DNA of 64,000 nucleotides from Marihabitans asiaticum (lineage in GTDB: Bacteria > Actinomycetota > Actinomycetes > Actinomycetales > Dermatophilaceae), in NCBI RefSeq assembly GCF_007828725.1, contig NZ_VIUW01000001.1, positions 310,001 to 374,000 of the forward strand. Reading direction: 5' to 3'. Under the pieces are notes generated by a model. That model was not told the DNA's origin. It worked only from the letters and a program-made list of their open reading frames with translations, and made no database searches. The position numbers were made by a program, and so were the translations under genes. Positions 35,401 to 44,480 of the stretch are shown here, piece after piece. The stretch's first letter is position 1; the number at the start of each line of letters is the position of its first letter.

Positions 35401-36015
35401 TCAACGGCGAGCGATTTCGACGCCGTCCCACCGCGACTCCAATGCTCGCGTCCAGATCTCCAGAGCCAACTCGTCGTCGATGTGGCCACGCAGATCGGCC
35501 AATGCGCTGTGCGCCATGGCGTCGAAGGTGCCCAGCGTCGCTCCGCGAAACCAGTTGTGCTTGCCGGGTTGCGGACCCTCGGTGGCGTCAATGCCGTGCA
35601 GCGCAGCGACGAAGTCGGTCACGTCCTTGGCGAAGCCAACCGGGTCGACCACCGCGTCGAAGCTCGCGGGCATTCCGTCGATCCACTCATAGACCGACCA
35701 AGAGAACGGATAGCCCGCCCCCGGTTCCCCCCTCACAAGAGGGACAGGGATTGGCCGCGGAAGGTGCGGAGCAAGGACCGGAAGCCAGCGGTGCTCCTTC
35801 TCGACAGCCAAGGCATACTCCTGCGCGCTCGGCAGGCGAAGCAGCATCGACTCGCCGAGGTGGAAGGTCCAGTTGTCCCAACCACCGTTCTCCACCGGAA
35901 CGACCGGAAGCGAGGCCCACTGGGGACACTGCTCCTGGACAAGCCGCCGAACCTGGTCCGGTTCGACGGTGATGCGCTGCGGTCTGGGACCGAGGCCGGG
36001 GACGTCGTCCATCAT
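35401..36015 (-). pseudogene. Truncated aminoglycoside phosphotransferase-like protein
   Basis: The 204 residues form the N-lobe and first part of the C-lobe of an APH/choline-kinase-type phosphotransferase (GGWDNWTFHLGESMLLRLPS, YEWIDGMPASF). The sequence stops after ALESRWDGVEIARR, just before relatives have the catalytic HGD loop and DFG, so it cannot be catalytically complete. Its TGA is supplied by the TGTCA repeat next to the transposon. Removing the transposon does not restore the missing half, so the gene was already cut before insertion. It starts eight bases after the GNAT gene. Confidence 0.75.
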
Positions 36016-36022
36016 GCCCACC

Positions 36023-36952
36023 TCAGGCGGTGCCCTGGCGAAGGAGGTCCGCCACCGGCGGGTGCGGAGTGAAACCGGCCGAGGCGTATGTAGCCACGGC
36101 GCCGACGTTGGAGGACTCCGCGCACACAATCGCACTGGATGCCCCCATCTCGCGCAAGGCGAAGCCTGCGGCCTGGCAGATGGCAGCGCCGTAACCCTTC
36201 CCGCGATGGTCGCGGTGGGTACCCATGGGCTCGATCAATCCCGGCCGACCTCGCCCAGCGGACCACACGCCAGCGATGGCCACCATCCGACCCTCTGAAT
36301 CCAGGGCCGCCACTGAGCGGCCTTGCTCAGCGAACGGCCCATCCATCATCGTCGTCCACCAGTCGACGACCTCGGCCCGCTCTGCCTCCCCGAATGCAGT
36401 ACCTCTGAATGCAGACCAATGGACTTCCATCCATGCGGCCGCGCGATTCGGCCCGACGCTTTCGACGCGTAGGCCGGTCTGTGTGACGAGGGTGTCCGGG
36501 ACGGGATCGTTCAGGTCGCAGTGCAGCGGTGTCCACGGCTCGTCGAGCTCCCAGCCGTCGGCCAGCATCACGCGTTGCAGTGCTGTCGCGCCGCGCGCCT
36601 CGACGACTGCCTCACCAGCGGGAAGCCCCCCACGGTCCGGGTCCGTGATGTCGGCGCTGACTTGTCGAGCGAGGGCCTCATTGTCTAGTTGGTCGGGATC
36701 GATGCCCAGCCGAAGAAGACCGTCAGGCCCGTCGAGAAGTCCAAGGGCGAGGAGAGTGTCGCCGCAAAACCAAGCGCGGAGCGCCTGGGCTGTGGCCTCC
36801 GCTCCTCTCATAGAGAACCAGCCAAGATCGCCGGGGTGCAGCTGGATCGGTCCGTTGTCTCGCTGAAAGGTGCTCAGCGTCGAGGCCAGTGACCGGAGTT
36901 CGTCAGCAGCGGGTGTTCTCAGCACGATGTCCACGACGGCCATCCAAGGCAT
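36023..36952 (-). CDS. GNAT-family N-acetyltransferase
   Basis: Acetyltransferase of about 310 residues with two GNAT-like halves; the C-terminal one carries the acetyl-CoA loop THRDHRGKGYGAAICQAAG and ends SNVGAVATYASAGFTPHPP. The start is uncertain: ATG 36952 is used, but ATG 37006 has a better ribosome-binding site and ATG 36943 is possible. It lies just before the truncated phosphotransferase in the same direction. The pairing is typical of actinobacterial antibiotic-modification or self-protection genes; substrate unknown. Confidence 0.75.
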   Translation of the reverse strand: MPWMAVVDIVLRTPAADELRSLASTLSTFQRDNGPIQLHPGDLGWFSMRGAEATAQALRAWFCGDTLLALGLLDGPDGLLRLGIDPDQLDNEALARQVSADITDPDRGGLPAGEAVVEARGATALQRVMLADGWELDEPWTPLHCDLNDPVPDTLVTQTGLRVESVGPNRAAAWMEVHWSAFRGTAFGEAERAEVVDWWTTMMDGPFAEQGRSVAALDSEGRMVAIAGVWSAGRGRPGLIEPMGTHRDHRGKGYGAAICQAAGFALREMGASSAIVCAESSNVGAVATYASAGFTPHPPVADLLRQGTA

Positions 36953-37049
36953 CGCACGAACAGTCTGCAACCGAATTTGCCGGTCGGGGCGTCCCGCATC
37001 GCCCATCCAGTTCTCGCCATTAGGCACTACGGTCCAGCCAATCCGGGGC

Positions 37050-38444
37050 TCACGAGCGGTGTGGACCATAGGTGAGCCAGTTCGCCCCGGCCTGCTCCGC
37101 CCAACGCTGCGCCGTGTTGGGGTGAATCCCCAGAATGCTCGCGATGACCGCGGGCGGCACACGCCCGGCCAAGTGATACACGGCCGTGTTCCGACTGGTC
37201 CGTGCAGGAATCCCCACCGCGCGCAGGGCATGCATCAGCGATGTCGGGTGCCTGTGGCGGCCAGCGTTCTTGCCAGGGAAGAGCCAGCGTTCGTCGGCCA
37301 AGGCTCGGGCTGCCCAAAAGGGCTTTCGGATGGGCAGTTGTCGCAGCAGGTCAGCCAAGGGCGGTGCTAGGTCAAGCGGATCGGGCCCGAGTGCTAGCTG
37401 CACGGAGCCGTTTCGTACAAACAAGTCGTCGATCGTCAGTTGGACGATCTTCGTCAGTGGCTGGGCGTAAAGCAGCACCAAACACCCTGCGGCACGTTCC
37501 TTCACGCCTCCGGAATCTGGGTCGTGCAGGAGCCGTCTCGCCAGCGCCAGCTGAGCCTCCGGGTCGGCTGTGTTCACTGCTGACTCGAAGGAATGCTCAG
37601 GGACCTCCAGATCCGGCGCCAGCAGCCGCTGGCCCTGCAACCAGTGCAGGAAGGTCAATGTCGACGCCTCTCCTGCCCGCCTGTCGACCTCTTCCTGAGT
37701 GCACTCCTTGAGGGTCAGCCCTCGTGCGCCCAGGTGGTCCAGGAAACCTCGCGCCGTGCGGACGGCCTGGCGCGCGTTGTAATGCTGCGACACCGTCAGG
37801 CCATGCGGTCCAACCTGCTTGCGGCTGACGATGTGCCAGTGGGCGTACCGGCTCAGTACGTGGCGTGTCTCCGCATCGTCGACCTCGGCGACGTACTCCC
37901 GGCAGAAGGCCCGCAGCCGGGACATGTGCTCGTCCCGCTCCTCCAGGACGTTGGCTGACACCAGAAGCGCCCTCAAGTAGTGCACCCCGGTCCGATTGCC
38001 TTCCTGGTCCAGGAGCTGGTGGGGGACGCGTCCGTGCTCGTCGAGCAGTCGAGCGAGGAGCGTGAGGCTCTCGGTACGTGCCCAGTTGCTCAGTAGCCCG
38101 CGTCGAACAACTCCCAACAGTGCAGTCCACAGGTCGTCGTAACCCGGGCGCACCCTCCCGCTTTCGTCGACCAGCAGTTCGTCGATGCGCTTAGGCGCTT
38201 GGCAGGCGAAACACCATGGCCGGCCGTTACGAGTCGTACGCCGCCCCAGCGCCTGGTCGCCGCACTCCGAGCACTCAACCACTGGCGCCCAGTAGCAGGT
38301 CGGGCACACGTCCGGACTGTTCTCCGTCGCCCGCAAGGCCATCCGACGGGTTCGTCCGCACATCCCACACTCCCGCTTGGGATGGCGATAGCGCTTCCCG
38401 CACACGTTCTTGCGGTGCCCACTGCGACCACCCTCTCGCGCCAA
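37050..38444 (-). CDS. Zinc-ribbon protein resembling an inactive tyrosine recombinase
   Basis: 464 residues from TTG 38444. The N-terminal 80 residues contain CxxC pairs (CGMCGRT, CPTCYW, CSECGD, CFACQ). The C-terminal ~200 follow the order of a phage-integrase domain: CLVLLYAQPLTKIVQLTIDDL, WLFPGKNAGRH, RTSRNTAVYHLA, LGIHPNTAQRW. The first catalytic Arg is missing and the position of the nucleophilic Tyr holds Trp, so strand exchange is unlikely. Zinc-ribbon coding continues in frame upstream to about 38656 without an ATG, GTG or TTG (see 38445-38700), so the true start is uncertain. Confidence 0.6.
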   Translation of the reverse strand: MAREGGRSGHRKNVCGKRYRHPKRECGMCGRTRRMALRATENSPDVCPTCYWAPVVECSECGDQALGRRTTRNGRPWCFACQAPKRIDELLVDESGRVRPGYDDLWTALLGVVRRGLLSNWARTESLTLLARLLDEHGRVPHQLLDQEGNRTGVHYLRALLVSANVLEERDEHMSRLRAFCREYVAEVDDAETRHVLSRYAHWHIVSRKQVGPHGLTVSQHYNARQAVRTARGFLDHLGARGLTLKECTQEEVDRRAGEASTLTFLHWLQGQRLLAPDLEVPEHSFESAVNTADPEAQLALARRLLHDPDSGGVKERAAGCLVLLYAQPLTKIVQLTIDDLFVRNGSVQLALGPDPLDLAPPLADLLRQLPIRKPFWAARALADERWLFPGKNAGRHRHPTSLMHALRAVGIPARTSRNTAVYHLAGRVPPAVIASILGIHPNTAQRWAEQAGANWLTYGPHRS

Positions 38445-38700
38445 GAGGATGGCTGTTCGACCGCAGTTGTCACAGACCCCTCGAGCCTGCCTCAGCAGCG
38501 CGTAACAGATGGCACAGAGGACCTGGTCGTGGTCTCCGTCCCGGTCGCGCCAGTTGACCCGAGCCCTTCGACCACAGTTGCTGCACGGGTACTGAGGGCC
38601 TCGGGCACTAAAGCAACGACGGCAGTAGAAGCGACCAGGCCGGCTTCGAGCAGGTGGGTGTGACCGATGCGGTCGCCTCGGGGATGCCGCGGATCGTCAT
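38445..38700 (-). other. Upstream zinc-ribbon coding of the recombinase-like gene, start lost or frameshifted
   Basis: Upstream of TTG 38444 the same frame encodes more CxxC pairs (FYCRRCF, YPCSNCGRRAR, VLCAICYALL, GVCDNCGRTA) back to a stop near 38697. No standard start codon is present. In another frame ATG 38700 begins MTIRGIPEATASVTPTC, which looks like the true beginning. A single indel around 38655 would join both parts. Confidence 0.55.
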
Positions 38701-38760
38701 GCGACGCGCGCTCTGAGCGTCGCGTGCGGAGGTCTCGGTGTCCTCAGCGCTCCACAGCAG

Positions 38761-38991
38761 TTACCAGGCGTACTCAGCCAGCCGTGACGGGTCGATGTCC
38801 GGTGCCAGTCCGTCGCCACTCGCGGCCGATGTGGGGAAGACGAAGTCCACCCTCGCGTCCGGTGCCGATCGGCGGTCGAGTTCGCGCCGCAGCCCCTCCA
38901 GGACGATGTCCCGCATCGGAACCCCCTCGGTGGAAGCCCGCTCGCGCAGGTTGCACATCAGCGCGTCCGGCAGCTCCACGGTGATCTTCAT
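38761..38991 (-). CDS. VapB-like ribbon-helix-helix antitoxin, orphan
   Basis: 76-residue protein with the antitoxin pattern MKITVELPDALMCNLRERAS then a helix (MRDIVLEGLRRELDRR) and a toxin-neutralising tail ending LAEYAW. A PIN-domain toxin would normally begin at or within its stop codon, but none is found downstream in the 300 bases before the zinc-ribbon gene. It is therefore an orphan antitoxin, probably left after loss of the toxin; it may still bind its own operator. Confidence 0.7.
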   Translation of the reverse strand: MKITVELPDALMCNLRERASTEGVPMRDIVLEGLRRELDRRSAPDARVDFVFPTSAASGDGLAPDIDPSRLAEYAW

Positions 38992-39044
38992 GTGGGCACG
39001 ATATCGAGCACTGCGGCCAAGTCGACTCGCCCTACGCTGGACCG

Positions 39045-39515
39045 ATGGACGACGGCGAGACCCGTGCGGCAGAGGCGTTGCGTGCCAGCGGCATCGAGCA
39101 CACCATCACCCGGCACGGCCGGGTCGCCAGCCTCGAGGAAGCGGCCGCCGCCCGCGGGGTGAGCCCCGCCGACATCGTCAAGACCCTTGTGGTCCGCCGC
39201 GGTGAGGGCGACTACCTCTTCGTCCTCGTCCCCGGCGACCGTCAGATCTCCTGGCCGAAGCTGCGCGCCCACCTCGGCGTCAACCGCCTCTCCATGCCCG
39301 ACGCCGCGATGGCTCGTGAGGTGACCGGCTACGAGCGGGGCACGATCACCCCCTTCGGCTCGACCACCCCCTGGCCCGTCATCGCCGACGCGACCGTCCC
39401 CGGCCGGACCATCTCCCTCGGCGCGGGCGGTCACGGCGTGGCCGCGACCGTGGACTCCGACGCGGCGCTCGCAGCGCTGGAGGCCGACGTCGCCGACGTC
39501 GCCGACCCCGCCTGA
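39045..39515 (+). CDS. YbaK/ProRS-associated editing-domain deacylase
   Basis: Aminoacyl-tRNA deacylase-like protein of 156 residues in the YbaK/EbsC family, which hydrolyses mischarged tRNA. The fold signature includes DIVKTLVVRRG with the catalytic-type lysine, DRQISWPKLRAHLG, and TPFGSTTPWPVIAD with the Gly-Ser/Pro loop, ending SLGAGGHG. The C-terminal Ala/Asp tail is unconserved. The start overlaps nothing; the divergent antitoxin begins 53 bases away. Which amino acid is edited cannot be decided. Confidence 0.87.
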   Translation: MDDGETRAAEALRASGIEHTITRHGRVASLEEAAAARGVSPADIVKTLVVRRGEGDYLFVLVPGDRQISWPKLRAHLGVNRLSMPDAAMAREVTGYERGTITPFGSTTPWPVIADATVPGRTISLGAGGHGVAATVDSDAALAALEADVADVADPA

Positions 39516-39545
39516 GCCACCTGACGACTCACTGCGACACCGGCT

Positions 39546-39845
39546 CTACGGAGCAAGTGAGTCCCGGACCGCGATGATCTCCGCCCGCCGCTCACCGGTG
39601 AGGACCTCGGGCGAGCCCAGCCGCTGCTCCAGGACCCGGCGGATGCGCATCGCGGTCAGCTCGTCCTCGGTCACCGCCGCGGCAAGATGAAGCAGTGCGG
39701 TCGTCTCGGCGATATCCACCTCGAGGAAGGACTCCAGCAGCGGGACGTCGTCGCTGGTGTCGACCGCCATGAGCGCGATGTCCAAGGCTGCTTCGAGGAA
39801 CTCGGTCGGTCCCGCGAGCGCAGTGCCGCCCGGCATCGCCGGCAC
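39546..39845 (-). CDS. Hypothetical small acidic protein
   Basis: 99 residues from GTG 39845, all helical (EFLEAALDIALMAVDTSDDVPLLESFLEVDI, ELTAMRIRRVLEQRLGS). No signal peptide and no recognised family. It lies 16 bases after the CynX-like transporter stop, in the same direction, so may be its operon partner. Codon usage agrees with core genes, supporting a real gene. Confidence 0.6.
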   Translation of the reverse strand: MPAMPGGTALAGPTEFLEAALDIALMAVDTSDDVPLLESFLEVDIAETTALLHLAAAVTEDELTAMRIRRVLEQRLGSPEVLTGERRAEIIAVRDSLAP

Positions 39846-39861
39846 AGGATGCCCGCCGCTG

Positions 39862-41076
39862 TCAGATCTCGTCGTCGACGACCGCGGGTCGCACCGCTCG
39901 CAGGCCGGCGAGGGTGAAGGGGACGGCGGTGGCGACCAGGATCCACAGCACGACCTCCCACCCGCCGGTCGCCGCGTGGATCACCCCGACGAGAACCGGC
40001 CCGAGCGCCGCGAGCAGGTAGCCCACCGGCTGGACGAAGCCGGAGAGCTGGGCGGTTACCTCGTGCGAGCGGGTGCGGGCGGTGATGAGCGCGATGACCA
40101 GGGGGAAGGCGAAGCCGGAGATGCCGAGCAGGACCGCCCACAACCACGGCAGCGCCGCCGGCGCGAGCAGCAGCCCGCCGTAGCCCGTCGCCAGCAGCGC
40201 CCCCAGGCCGAGCATCATCGGCGCCAGGCCACGGCCGCAGGCGATGACGGTCGGCATGGTCAACCCGCCGACGATGGTGACCGCCGCGAGCAGCGCCTGC
40301 ATCGCGCCAGCCAGGGACGCCGAGAGCCCGGCGTCGCGGTAGATCTGTGGCAGCCAGCCCATCTGGATGTAGGCGTGCATCGACTGCAGGGCGAAGAGCG
40401 CGGTCATCGCGATCGCCGTGGGAGAGCGGGCGATCCGACCCGACGGGGCGGCCTGGCTCGGGGGCGACGCCGGGGTGCGCCGCCGCTCGGTCCGCGCGAT
40501 CCACCACCACAGCGCAGCGGCGGCCGCAGCTCCCAACCCCCACAGGCCCAGGCTCCAGCGCCAGCCGGAGGCTGCGGCGATCGGGGCGGTGAGCAGTGAC
40601 CCGAGCGACCCGCCGACGATCAGCCCGCTGCCGTAGATCGTCATCAGGCGCACCTCGATGCCCCGGCAGGTCTTGATCCAGGCGGGGACGAGGATGTTGC
40701 CGACCGCCATCCCGAGCAGCGCGACGGCCGACAGCGCGAGGAAGGCACTCGGGCCCGCGACGAAGGGGCGCGCCAGCAGACCAGCGGTGGCGAGCAGCAG
40801 ACCGATGGTGATCCCGCCGGAGAGCCCAGCCCGCCGGCCGAGGCGCACGGCAAGTGCCCCACCGACACCGAAGCACAGCCCGGGCAGGCCGGTCAGGGCG
40901 CCGGCGAGCCCACCGGGCATAGACAGCCCGGTGCGCAGCTCGTCGAGCACCGGACCGACCGAGGAGGCGCCCGGTCGCAGGTTGAGCGAGACGAGCAGCG
41001 CCGCCGCGACGAGGATGAGCGGCGCGATCGTCCGCGCCGCTTCCGCCGCCGACCCGCGCACCCGCTCTTCGCTCAC
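39862..41076 (-). CDS. MFS transporter, CynX/NimT family
   Basis: Membrane transporter of 404 residues with about twelve hydrophobic helices and the family opening LILVAAALLVSLNLRPGASSVGP. The loop after helix 2 has RLGRRAGLSGG, and the central cytoplasmic loop is Arg/Pro/Ser-rich (residues ~200-225). CynX-type carriers move cyanate or other small anions; here the solute is unknown. It uses a GTG start. The gene stands divergent from the 5-oxoprolinase operon (starts about 100 bases apart), suggesting shared control. Confidence 0.87.
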   Translation of the reverse strand: MSEERVRGSAAEAARTIAPLILVAAALLVSLNLRPGASSVGPVLDELRTGLSMPGGLAGALTGLPGLCFGVGGALAVRLGRRAGLSGGITIGLLLATAGLLARPFVAGPSAFLALSAVALLGMAVGNILVPAWIKTCRGIEVRLMTIYGSGLIVGGSLGSLLTAPIAAASGWRWSLGLWGLGAAAAAALWWWIARTERRRTPASPPSQAAPSGRIARSPTAIAMTALFALQSMHAYIQMGWLPQIYRDAGLSASLAGAMQALLAAVTIVGGLTMPTVIACGRGLAPMMLGLGALLATGYGGLLLAPAALPWLWAVLLGISGFAFPLVIALITARTRSHEVTAQLSGFVQPVGYLLAALGPVLVGVIHAATGGWEVVLWILVATAVPFTLAGLRAVRPAVVDDEI

Positions 41077-41178
41077 CGACCGAGGCTACGGGCAGGGGCG
41101 GGACCACCCGGCAGCCGGGGCCAGCGACGATGATGGGCGGGAGCACGATGACGACACGCGCTGGGCGAAGGGAGTGCC

Positions 41179-42009
41179 ATGGACACCAGGGAGGCGACAG
41201 GGCTGACCGGTCGCACCGTCGACCTCAACAGCGACCTCGGGGAGTCCTACGGCACCTGGACCCTCGGCGACGACGAGGCGATGCTCGGCGTCGTCACCTC
41301 GGCCAACGTCGCCTGCGGCTTCCACGCCGGGGACGCGCTGACCCTCCAGCGCACCTGCGCTGCCGCCGCCGAGCGCGGTGTGGTGATCGGCGCCCAGGTC
41401 GGGTACAACCACCTCGCCGGCTTCGGCCGGTGGAGCATCGACATGCCCTCACCCGAGCTGACCGCCGACGTGCTCTACCAGCTCGGCGCGCTCGAGGCGA
41501 TGTGCCGGATCGCCGGCACCTCCGTGCAGTACGTCAAGCCCCACGGCGCGCTCTACAACACCGCGGCGGTCGACGCTCGACAGGCTCGAGCGATCGTCGA
41601 CGCGGTCCTCGCCTACGACCCCTCGCTGCCGCTCATTGGCCTGCCCGGCTCGGAGCTGCTCGCCGCCGGTGAGGCCGCCGGCCTGCCCGTGATCCGCGAG
41701 GCCTTCGCCGACCGCGCTTACACGCCCGAGGGGCGGCTCGTCTCCCGGCAGGAGCCCGGTGCCGTGCTGCACGACCCCGACGAGGTCGCCGACCGGGTCG
41801 CGCGCCTGGTGACCACCGGTCGTCTCACCGCCGTCGACGGCACCGAGATCGAGGTGCCGGCCGACTCGATCTGCACCCACGGCGACACCCCCGGCGCGGT
41901 CGCGATGGCCCGCGCGGTCCGGGACCGCCTCCAGGCCGAAGGGGTAAGCATCGCCCCCTTCGTCACCAGGTCGGGCGGCAGATCGAGCGGTGCCGCACCG
42001 GATGGGTGA
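41179..42009 (+). CDS. pxpA: 5-oxoprolinase subunit A (LamB/YcsF family)
   Basis: 276-residue LamB/YcsF protein. It begins with the signature VDLNSDLGESYGTW and contains ANVACGFHAGD, QVGYNHLAGFGRW and YVKPHGALYN, all conserved in PxpA. With PxpB and PxpC it hydrolyses 5-oxoproline to glutamate using ATP, clearing a spontaneous breakdown product of glutamine and glutathione-like compounds. First gene of pxpABC; the ribosome-binding region GCGAAGGGAGTGCC lies just ahead of ATG 41179. Confidence 0.93.
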   Translation: MDTREATGLTGRTVDLNSDLGESYGTWTLGDDEAMLGVVTSANVACGFHAGDALTLQRTCAAAAERGVVIGAQVGYNHLAGFGRWSIDMPSPELTADVLYQLGALEAMCRIAGTSVQYVKPHGALYNTAAVDARQARAIVDAVLAYDPSLPLIGLPGSELLAAGEAAGLPVIREAFADRAYTPEGRLVSRQEPGAVLHDPDEVADRVARLVTTGRLTAVDGTEIEVPADSICTHGDTPGAVAMARAVRDRLQAEGVSIAPFVTRSGGRSSGAAPDG

Positions 42010-42015
42010 GCGGGG

Positions 42016-42678
42016 GTGAGCGTGCCATGCGAGGTCCTCCCGATGGGTGATGCGGCGATCCTGCTCGAGACCACCGACAGCGACGCGGTGCTCGCGCTCA
42101 CCGCCCGGCTCGAGGAGCTGCGCGCCGCCGGCGAAGGACCGTGGCGCCGGGTCGCCGACGTCGTCCCCGCCGCCCGGACCGTGCTGCTCGTCGCCGACCG
42201 CGAGATCGACCTCGGCGAGCTCGCCCGGCAGGCCACGGCCGCCGCGGCGCGCGAGACCGAGCTCCCACGGGCCGGGGGCCCCGCCAGTCGCGCCGAGGAG
42301 ATCGAGATCCCCGTGGTCTACGACGGCGCGGACCTCGACGACGTCGCCGCGCACACGGGCCTGAGCATCCCGGAGGTCATCGCCGCCCACACCGGCACGC
42401 CCTGGCGGGTCGCCTTCGGCGGCTTCGCCCCCGGCTTCGGCTACCTCATCGGCGGCGACCCCCGGCTGCAGGTACCGCGCCGAGAGTCTCCGCGCACCGC
42501 CGTGCCTGCCGGGTCGGTCGCGCTCGCCGGCGAGTACTCCGCCGTCTACCCGCGGAGCAGCCCCGGCGGGTGGCAGCTCATCGGCACCACGAGCACCCCG
42601 ATGTGGGACCTCGACCGCGACCCGCCCGCGCTGCTGCGGCCGGGGTCGACCGTGCGCTTCGTGCAGGTGGCGCCGTGA
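42016..42678 (+). CDS. pxpB: 5-oxoprolinase subunit B (KipI-like)
   Basis: 220-residue AHS1/KipI-domain protein from GTG 42016. The family segments [44 protein letters not shown] and [17 protein letters not shown] are all present. It forms the carboxyltransferase-like complex with PxpC and ATP-dependent activity with PxpA. It starts six bases after pxpA and overlaps pxpC (GTGA). Confidence 0.93.
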   Translation: MSVPCEVLPMGDAAILLETTDSDAVLALTARLEELRAAGEGPWRRVADVVPAARTVLLVADREIDLGELARQATAAAARETELPRAGGPASRAEEIEIPVVYDGADLDDVAAHTGLSIPEVIAAHTGTPWRVAFGGFAPGFGYLIGGDPRLQVPRRESPRTAVPAGSVALAGEYSAVYPRSSPGGWQLIGTTSTPMWDLDRDPPALLRPGSTVRFVQVAP

Positions 42679-43568
42679 GCGAGGCGGCCGGTGCCGGCCA
42701 GGCTCGGGCGCTCGAGGTGCTCGCCACCGGCCCGCTCGCGCTGATCGAGGACGAGGGCCGCGTCGGGAGCATGGCCCTCGGGGTCGGTCGCGCCGGGGCT
42801 GTCGACCGCGGCTCCTACCGCCTCGGTGAGCGGCTCGTCGGCAACCCCCCGGGCTGCGCCGCGATCGAGGTGACCTTCGGCGGTCTGTCGGTGCGCGCCC
42901 ATAACGACCTCACCGTCTGCCTCACCGGGGCACCCGCCCCGGCGACCATCGGTGACCGAGCAGTCGGGCTGGGGTCCCCCCTTCGCCTGCCGGACGGTGC
43001 CGTGCTTACCCTCGGCGCGCCGGCTGCGGGGATGCGCACCTACCTCTGCGTGCGCGGTGGGATCGACGTCGACCCGGTGCTCGGGTCGCGCTCCACCGAC
43101 ACGATGTCCTGGCTCGGCCCCCACCCGCTCAGCACGGGGCAGCTCCTGCCCGTCGGGACCGTCGACGCGGTTCACCACTGCGTCGACCAGGCGCCCACCG
43201 CGCTCCTGCGCACCGACCCCTTCGAGATCGCCGTCCAGCCCGGCCCGCGACGGGACTGGTTCGCCGACCCGCGCCAGCTTGCTCGCGCCGATGGCTGGGT
43301 GATCACCGAGCGCAGCGACCGCAAGGGGGTGCGTCTCGACGGTGACCCGATCGAGCGGGCGCCCGAACGGGAGTCTGCGGAGCTGCCGAGCGAAGGGGTG
43401 GTGCGCGGCGCGATCCAGGTGCCCCCGGACGGGCGGCCGGTGATCTTCCTCGACGACCATCCGGTCACCGGCGGCTACCCGGTGATCGGCGTCGTGCGCT
43501 GCGCCGACGTCGACCGGGTCGCTCAGGGGGTGCCCGGCCAGCGAATCACCATGAGGTGGCAGGCATGA
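42675..43568 (+). CDS. pxpC: 5-oxoprolinase subunit C (KipA/biotin-dependent carboxyltransferase-like)
   Basis: 297-residue AHS2-domain protein. Typical features are [39 protein letters not shown] and [16 protein letters not shown] 42675 overlaps the pxpB stop by four bases. It completes the PxpABC complex that returns 5-oxoproline to the glutamate pool. Length is normal. An in-frame CGAAGGGG octamer encodes part of its C-terminal third (SEGV). Confidence 0.92.
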   Translation: MSEAAGAGQARALEVLATGPLALIEDEGRVGSMALGVGRAGAVDRGSYRLGERLVGNPPGCAAIEVTFGGLSVRAHNDLTVCLTGAPAPATIGDRAVGLGSPLRLPDGAVLTLGAPAAGMRTYLCVRGGIDVDPVLGSRSTDTMSWLGPHPLSTGQLLPVGTVDAVHHCVDQAPTALLRTDPFEIAVQPGPRRDWFADPRQLARADGWVITERSDRKGVRLDGDPIERAPERESAELPSEGVVRGAIQVPPDGRPVIFLDDHPVTGGYPVIGVVRCADVDRVAQGVPGQRITMRWQA

Positions 43569-43604
43569 GCGACTGCTCTGGATGCCGGGCAGGGATGGAG
43601 GCTG

Positions 43605-44018
43605 GTGGGGTCGGAGGGGAATCGCTGGCGGGGGCTCGGCCTCATGGCGATTCTCGAGGCCGAGCCGGGCGCCGAGGCGGTCCTGGACGCCGCCGCCTCT
43701 GCCGCCTGTCGGATGTCCGTCGCGACCCGGCTCGAGGTGGCGATCGTCGCCGATGCCCGGTCGACCTCGCACGGCGCACGCCTCGACGAGCTGGTCGAGG
43801 CCCTGAACATCGAGGTCGTGCCGGTGTCAGAGCGGGAGGGCGAGATCGCCCGTGCCGCCTACCGGCGGTTCGGCAGAGGGTCAGGCTCGCCCGCCCGGCT
43901 GAACGTCGGCGACTGCTTCGCCTACGTCCTCTCCGTCGCCAGTGGCGACCCGCTTCTCTTCGTCGGGGTCGACTTCACTCACACCGACGTCATCCCGGCC
44001 CTCCGCTCGCAGGCATAG
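43605..44018 (+). CDS. PIN-domain VapC-like protein with degraded N-terminus
   Basis: 137 residues. From MAILEAEPGAEAVLDA onward it is a VapC ribonuclease: RLEVAIVAD supplies the conserved acidic residue, LNVGDCFAYVLS and FVGVDFTHTDVIP the C-terminal aspartates. The first strand, normally with an Asp followed by Ser-Ala, is replaced by RGLGLM, so one metal ligand is missing. No vapB is found in the 36 bases after pxpC. Most likely a solitary, inactive toxin; ATG 43644 is an alternative start. Confidence 0.65.
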   Translation: MGSEGNRWRGLGLMAILEAEPGAEAVLDAAASAACRMSVATRLEVAIVADARSTSHGARLDELVEALNIEVVPVSEREGEIARAAYRRFGRGSGSPARLNVGDCFAYVLSVASGDPLLFVGVDFTHTDVIPALRSQA

Positions 44019-44089
44019 CTCGTGCTGCGGTGAGTTAGCTGGGTCCTGGATGTCGCCTCGTGCAGCTGACCGGCGGGGACAATGGTCGG

Positions 44090-44449
44090 ATGACCACGGG
44101 TGATGATGCCGAGGCGACCCGGCTCGAGGAAGAACGCCGTGAGGTGGTCGAGCGCCTCGCCGAGCTCCGGCGCGGCTTCGACGGGATCGTCGAGGCGTCT
44201 CGCGACTCCAACGCCGACGACGAGCATGACCCGGAAGGGGCGACCATTGCCTTCGAGCGGGCGCAGGTCGCGGCTCTCGTCGCGCAGGCAGAAGCGCACC
44301 TCACCCGGGTCGAGGCAGCGCTCGACCGGGTCAGCTCCGGCGACTACGGCCGGTGCGAGGTCTGTGGCGAAGCGATCCCGGCGGCTCGACTCGAGGCGCT
44401 CCCCACCGCGCGGACCTGCGTGCCGTGCGCCGCGCGCAGGCCTGCCTGA
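44090..44449 (+). CDS. DksA/TraR-type zinc finger protein
   Basis: 119-residue protein. A long helical hairpin (residues ~8-80) precedes the C4 zinc finger CEVCGEAIPAARLEALPTARTCVPC near the C-terminus. This is the DksA/TraR family, whose members enter the RNA polymerase secondary channel or, in actinobacteria, act as RbpA/DksA-like modulators. The acidic hairpin tip that acts in E. coli DksA is not plainly identifiable. Start ATG 44090. Regulatory function is inferred from the family. Confidence 0.82.
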   Translation: MTTGDDAEATRLEEERREVVERLAELRRGFDGIVEASRDSNADDEHDPEGATIAFERAQVAALVAQAEAHLTRVEAALDRVSSGDYGRCEVCGEAIPAARLEALPTARTCVPCAARRPA

Positions 44450-44480
44450 CCCCCTTCGCGCCGCAAGGCCGCCGCAGCGA

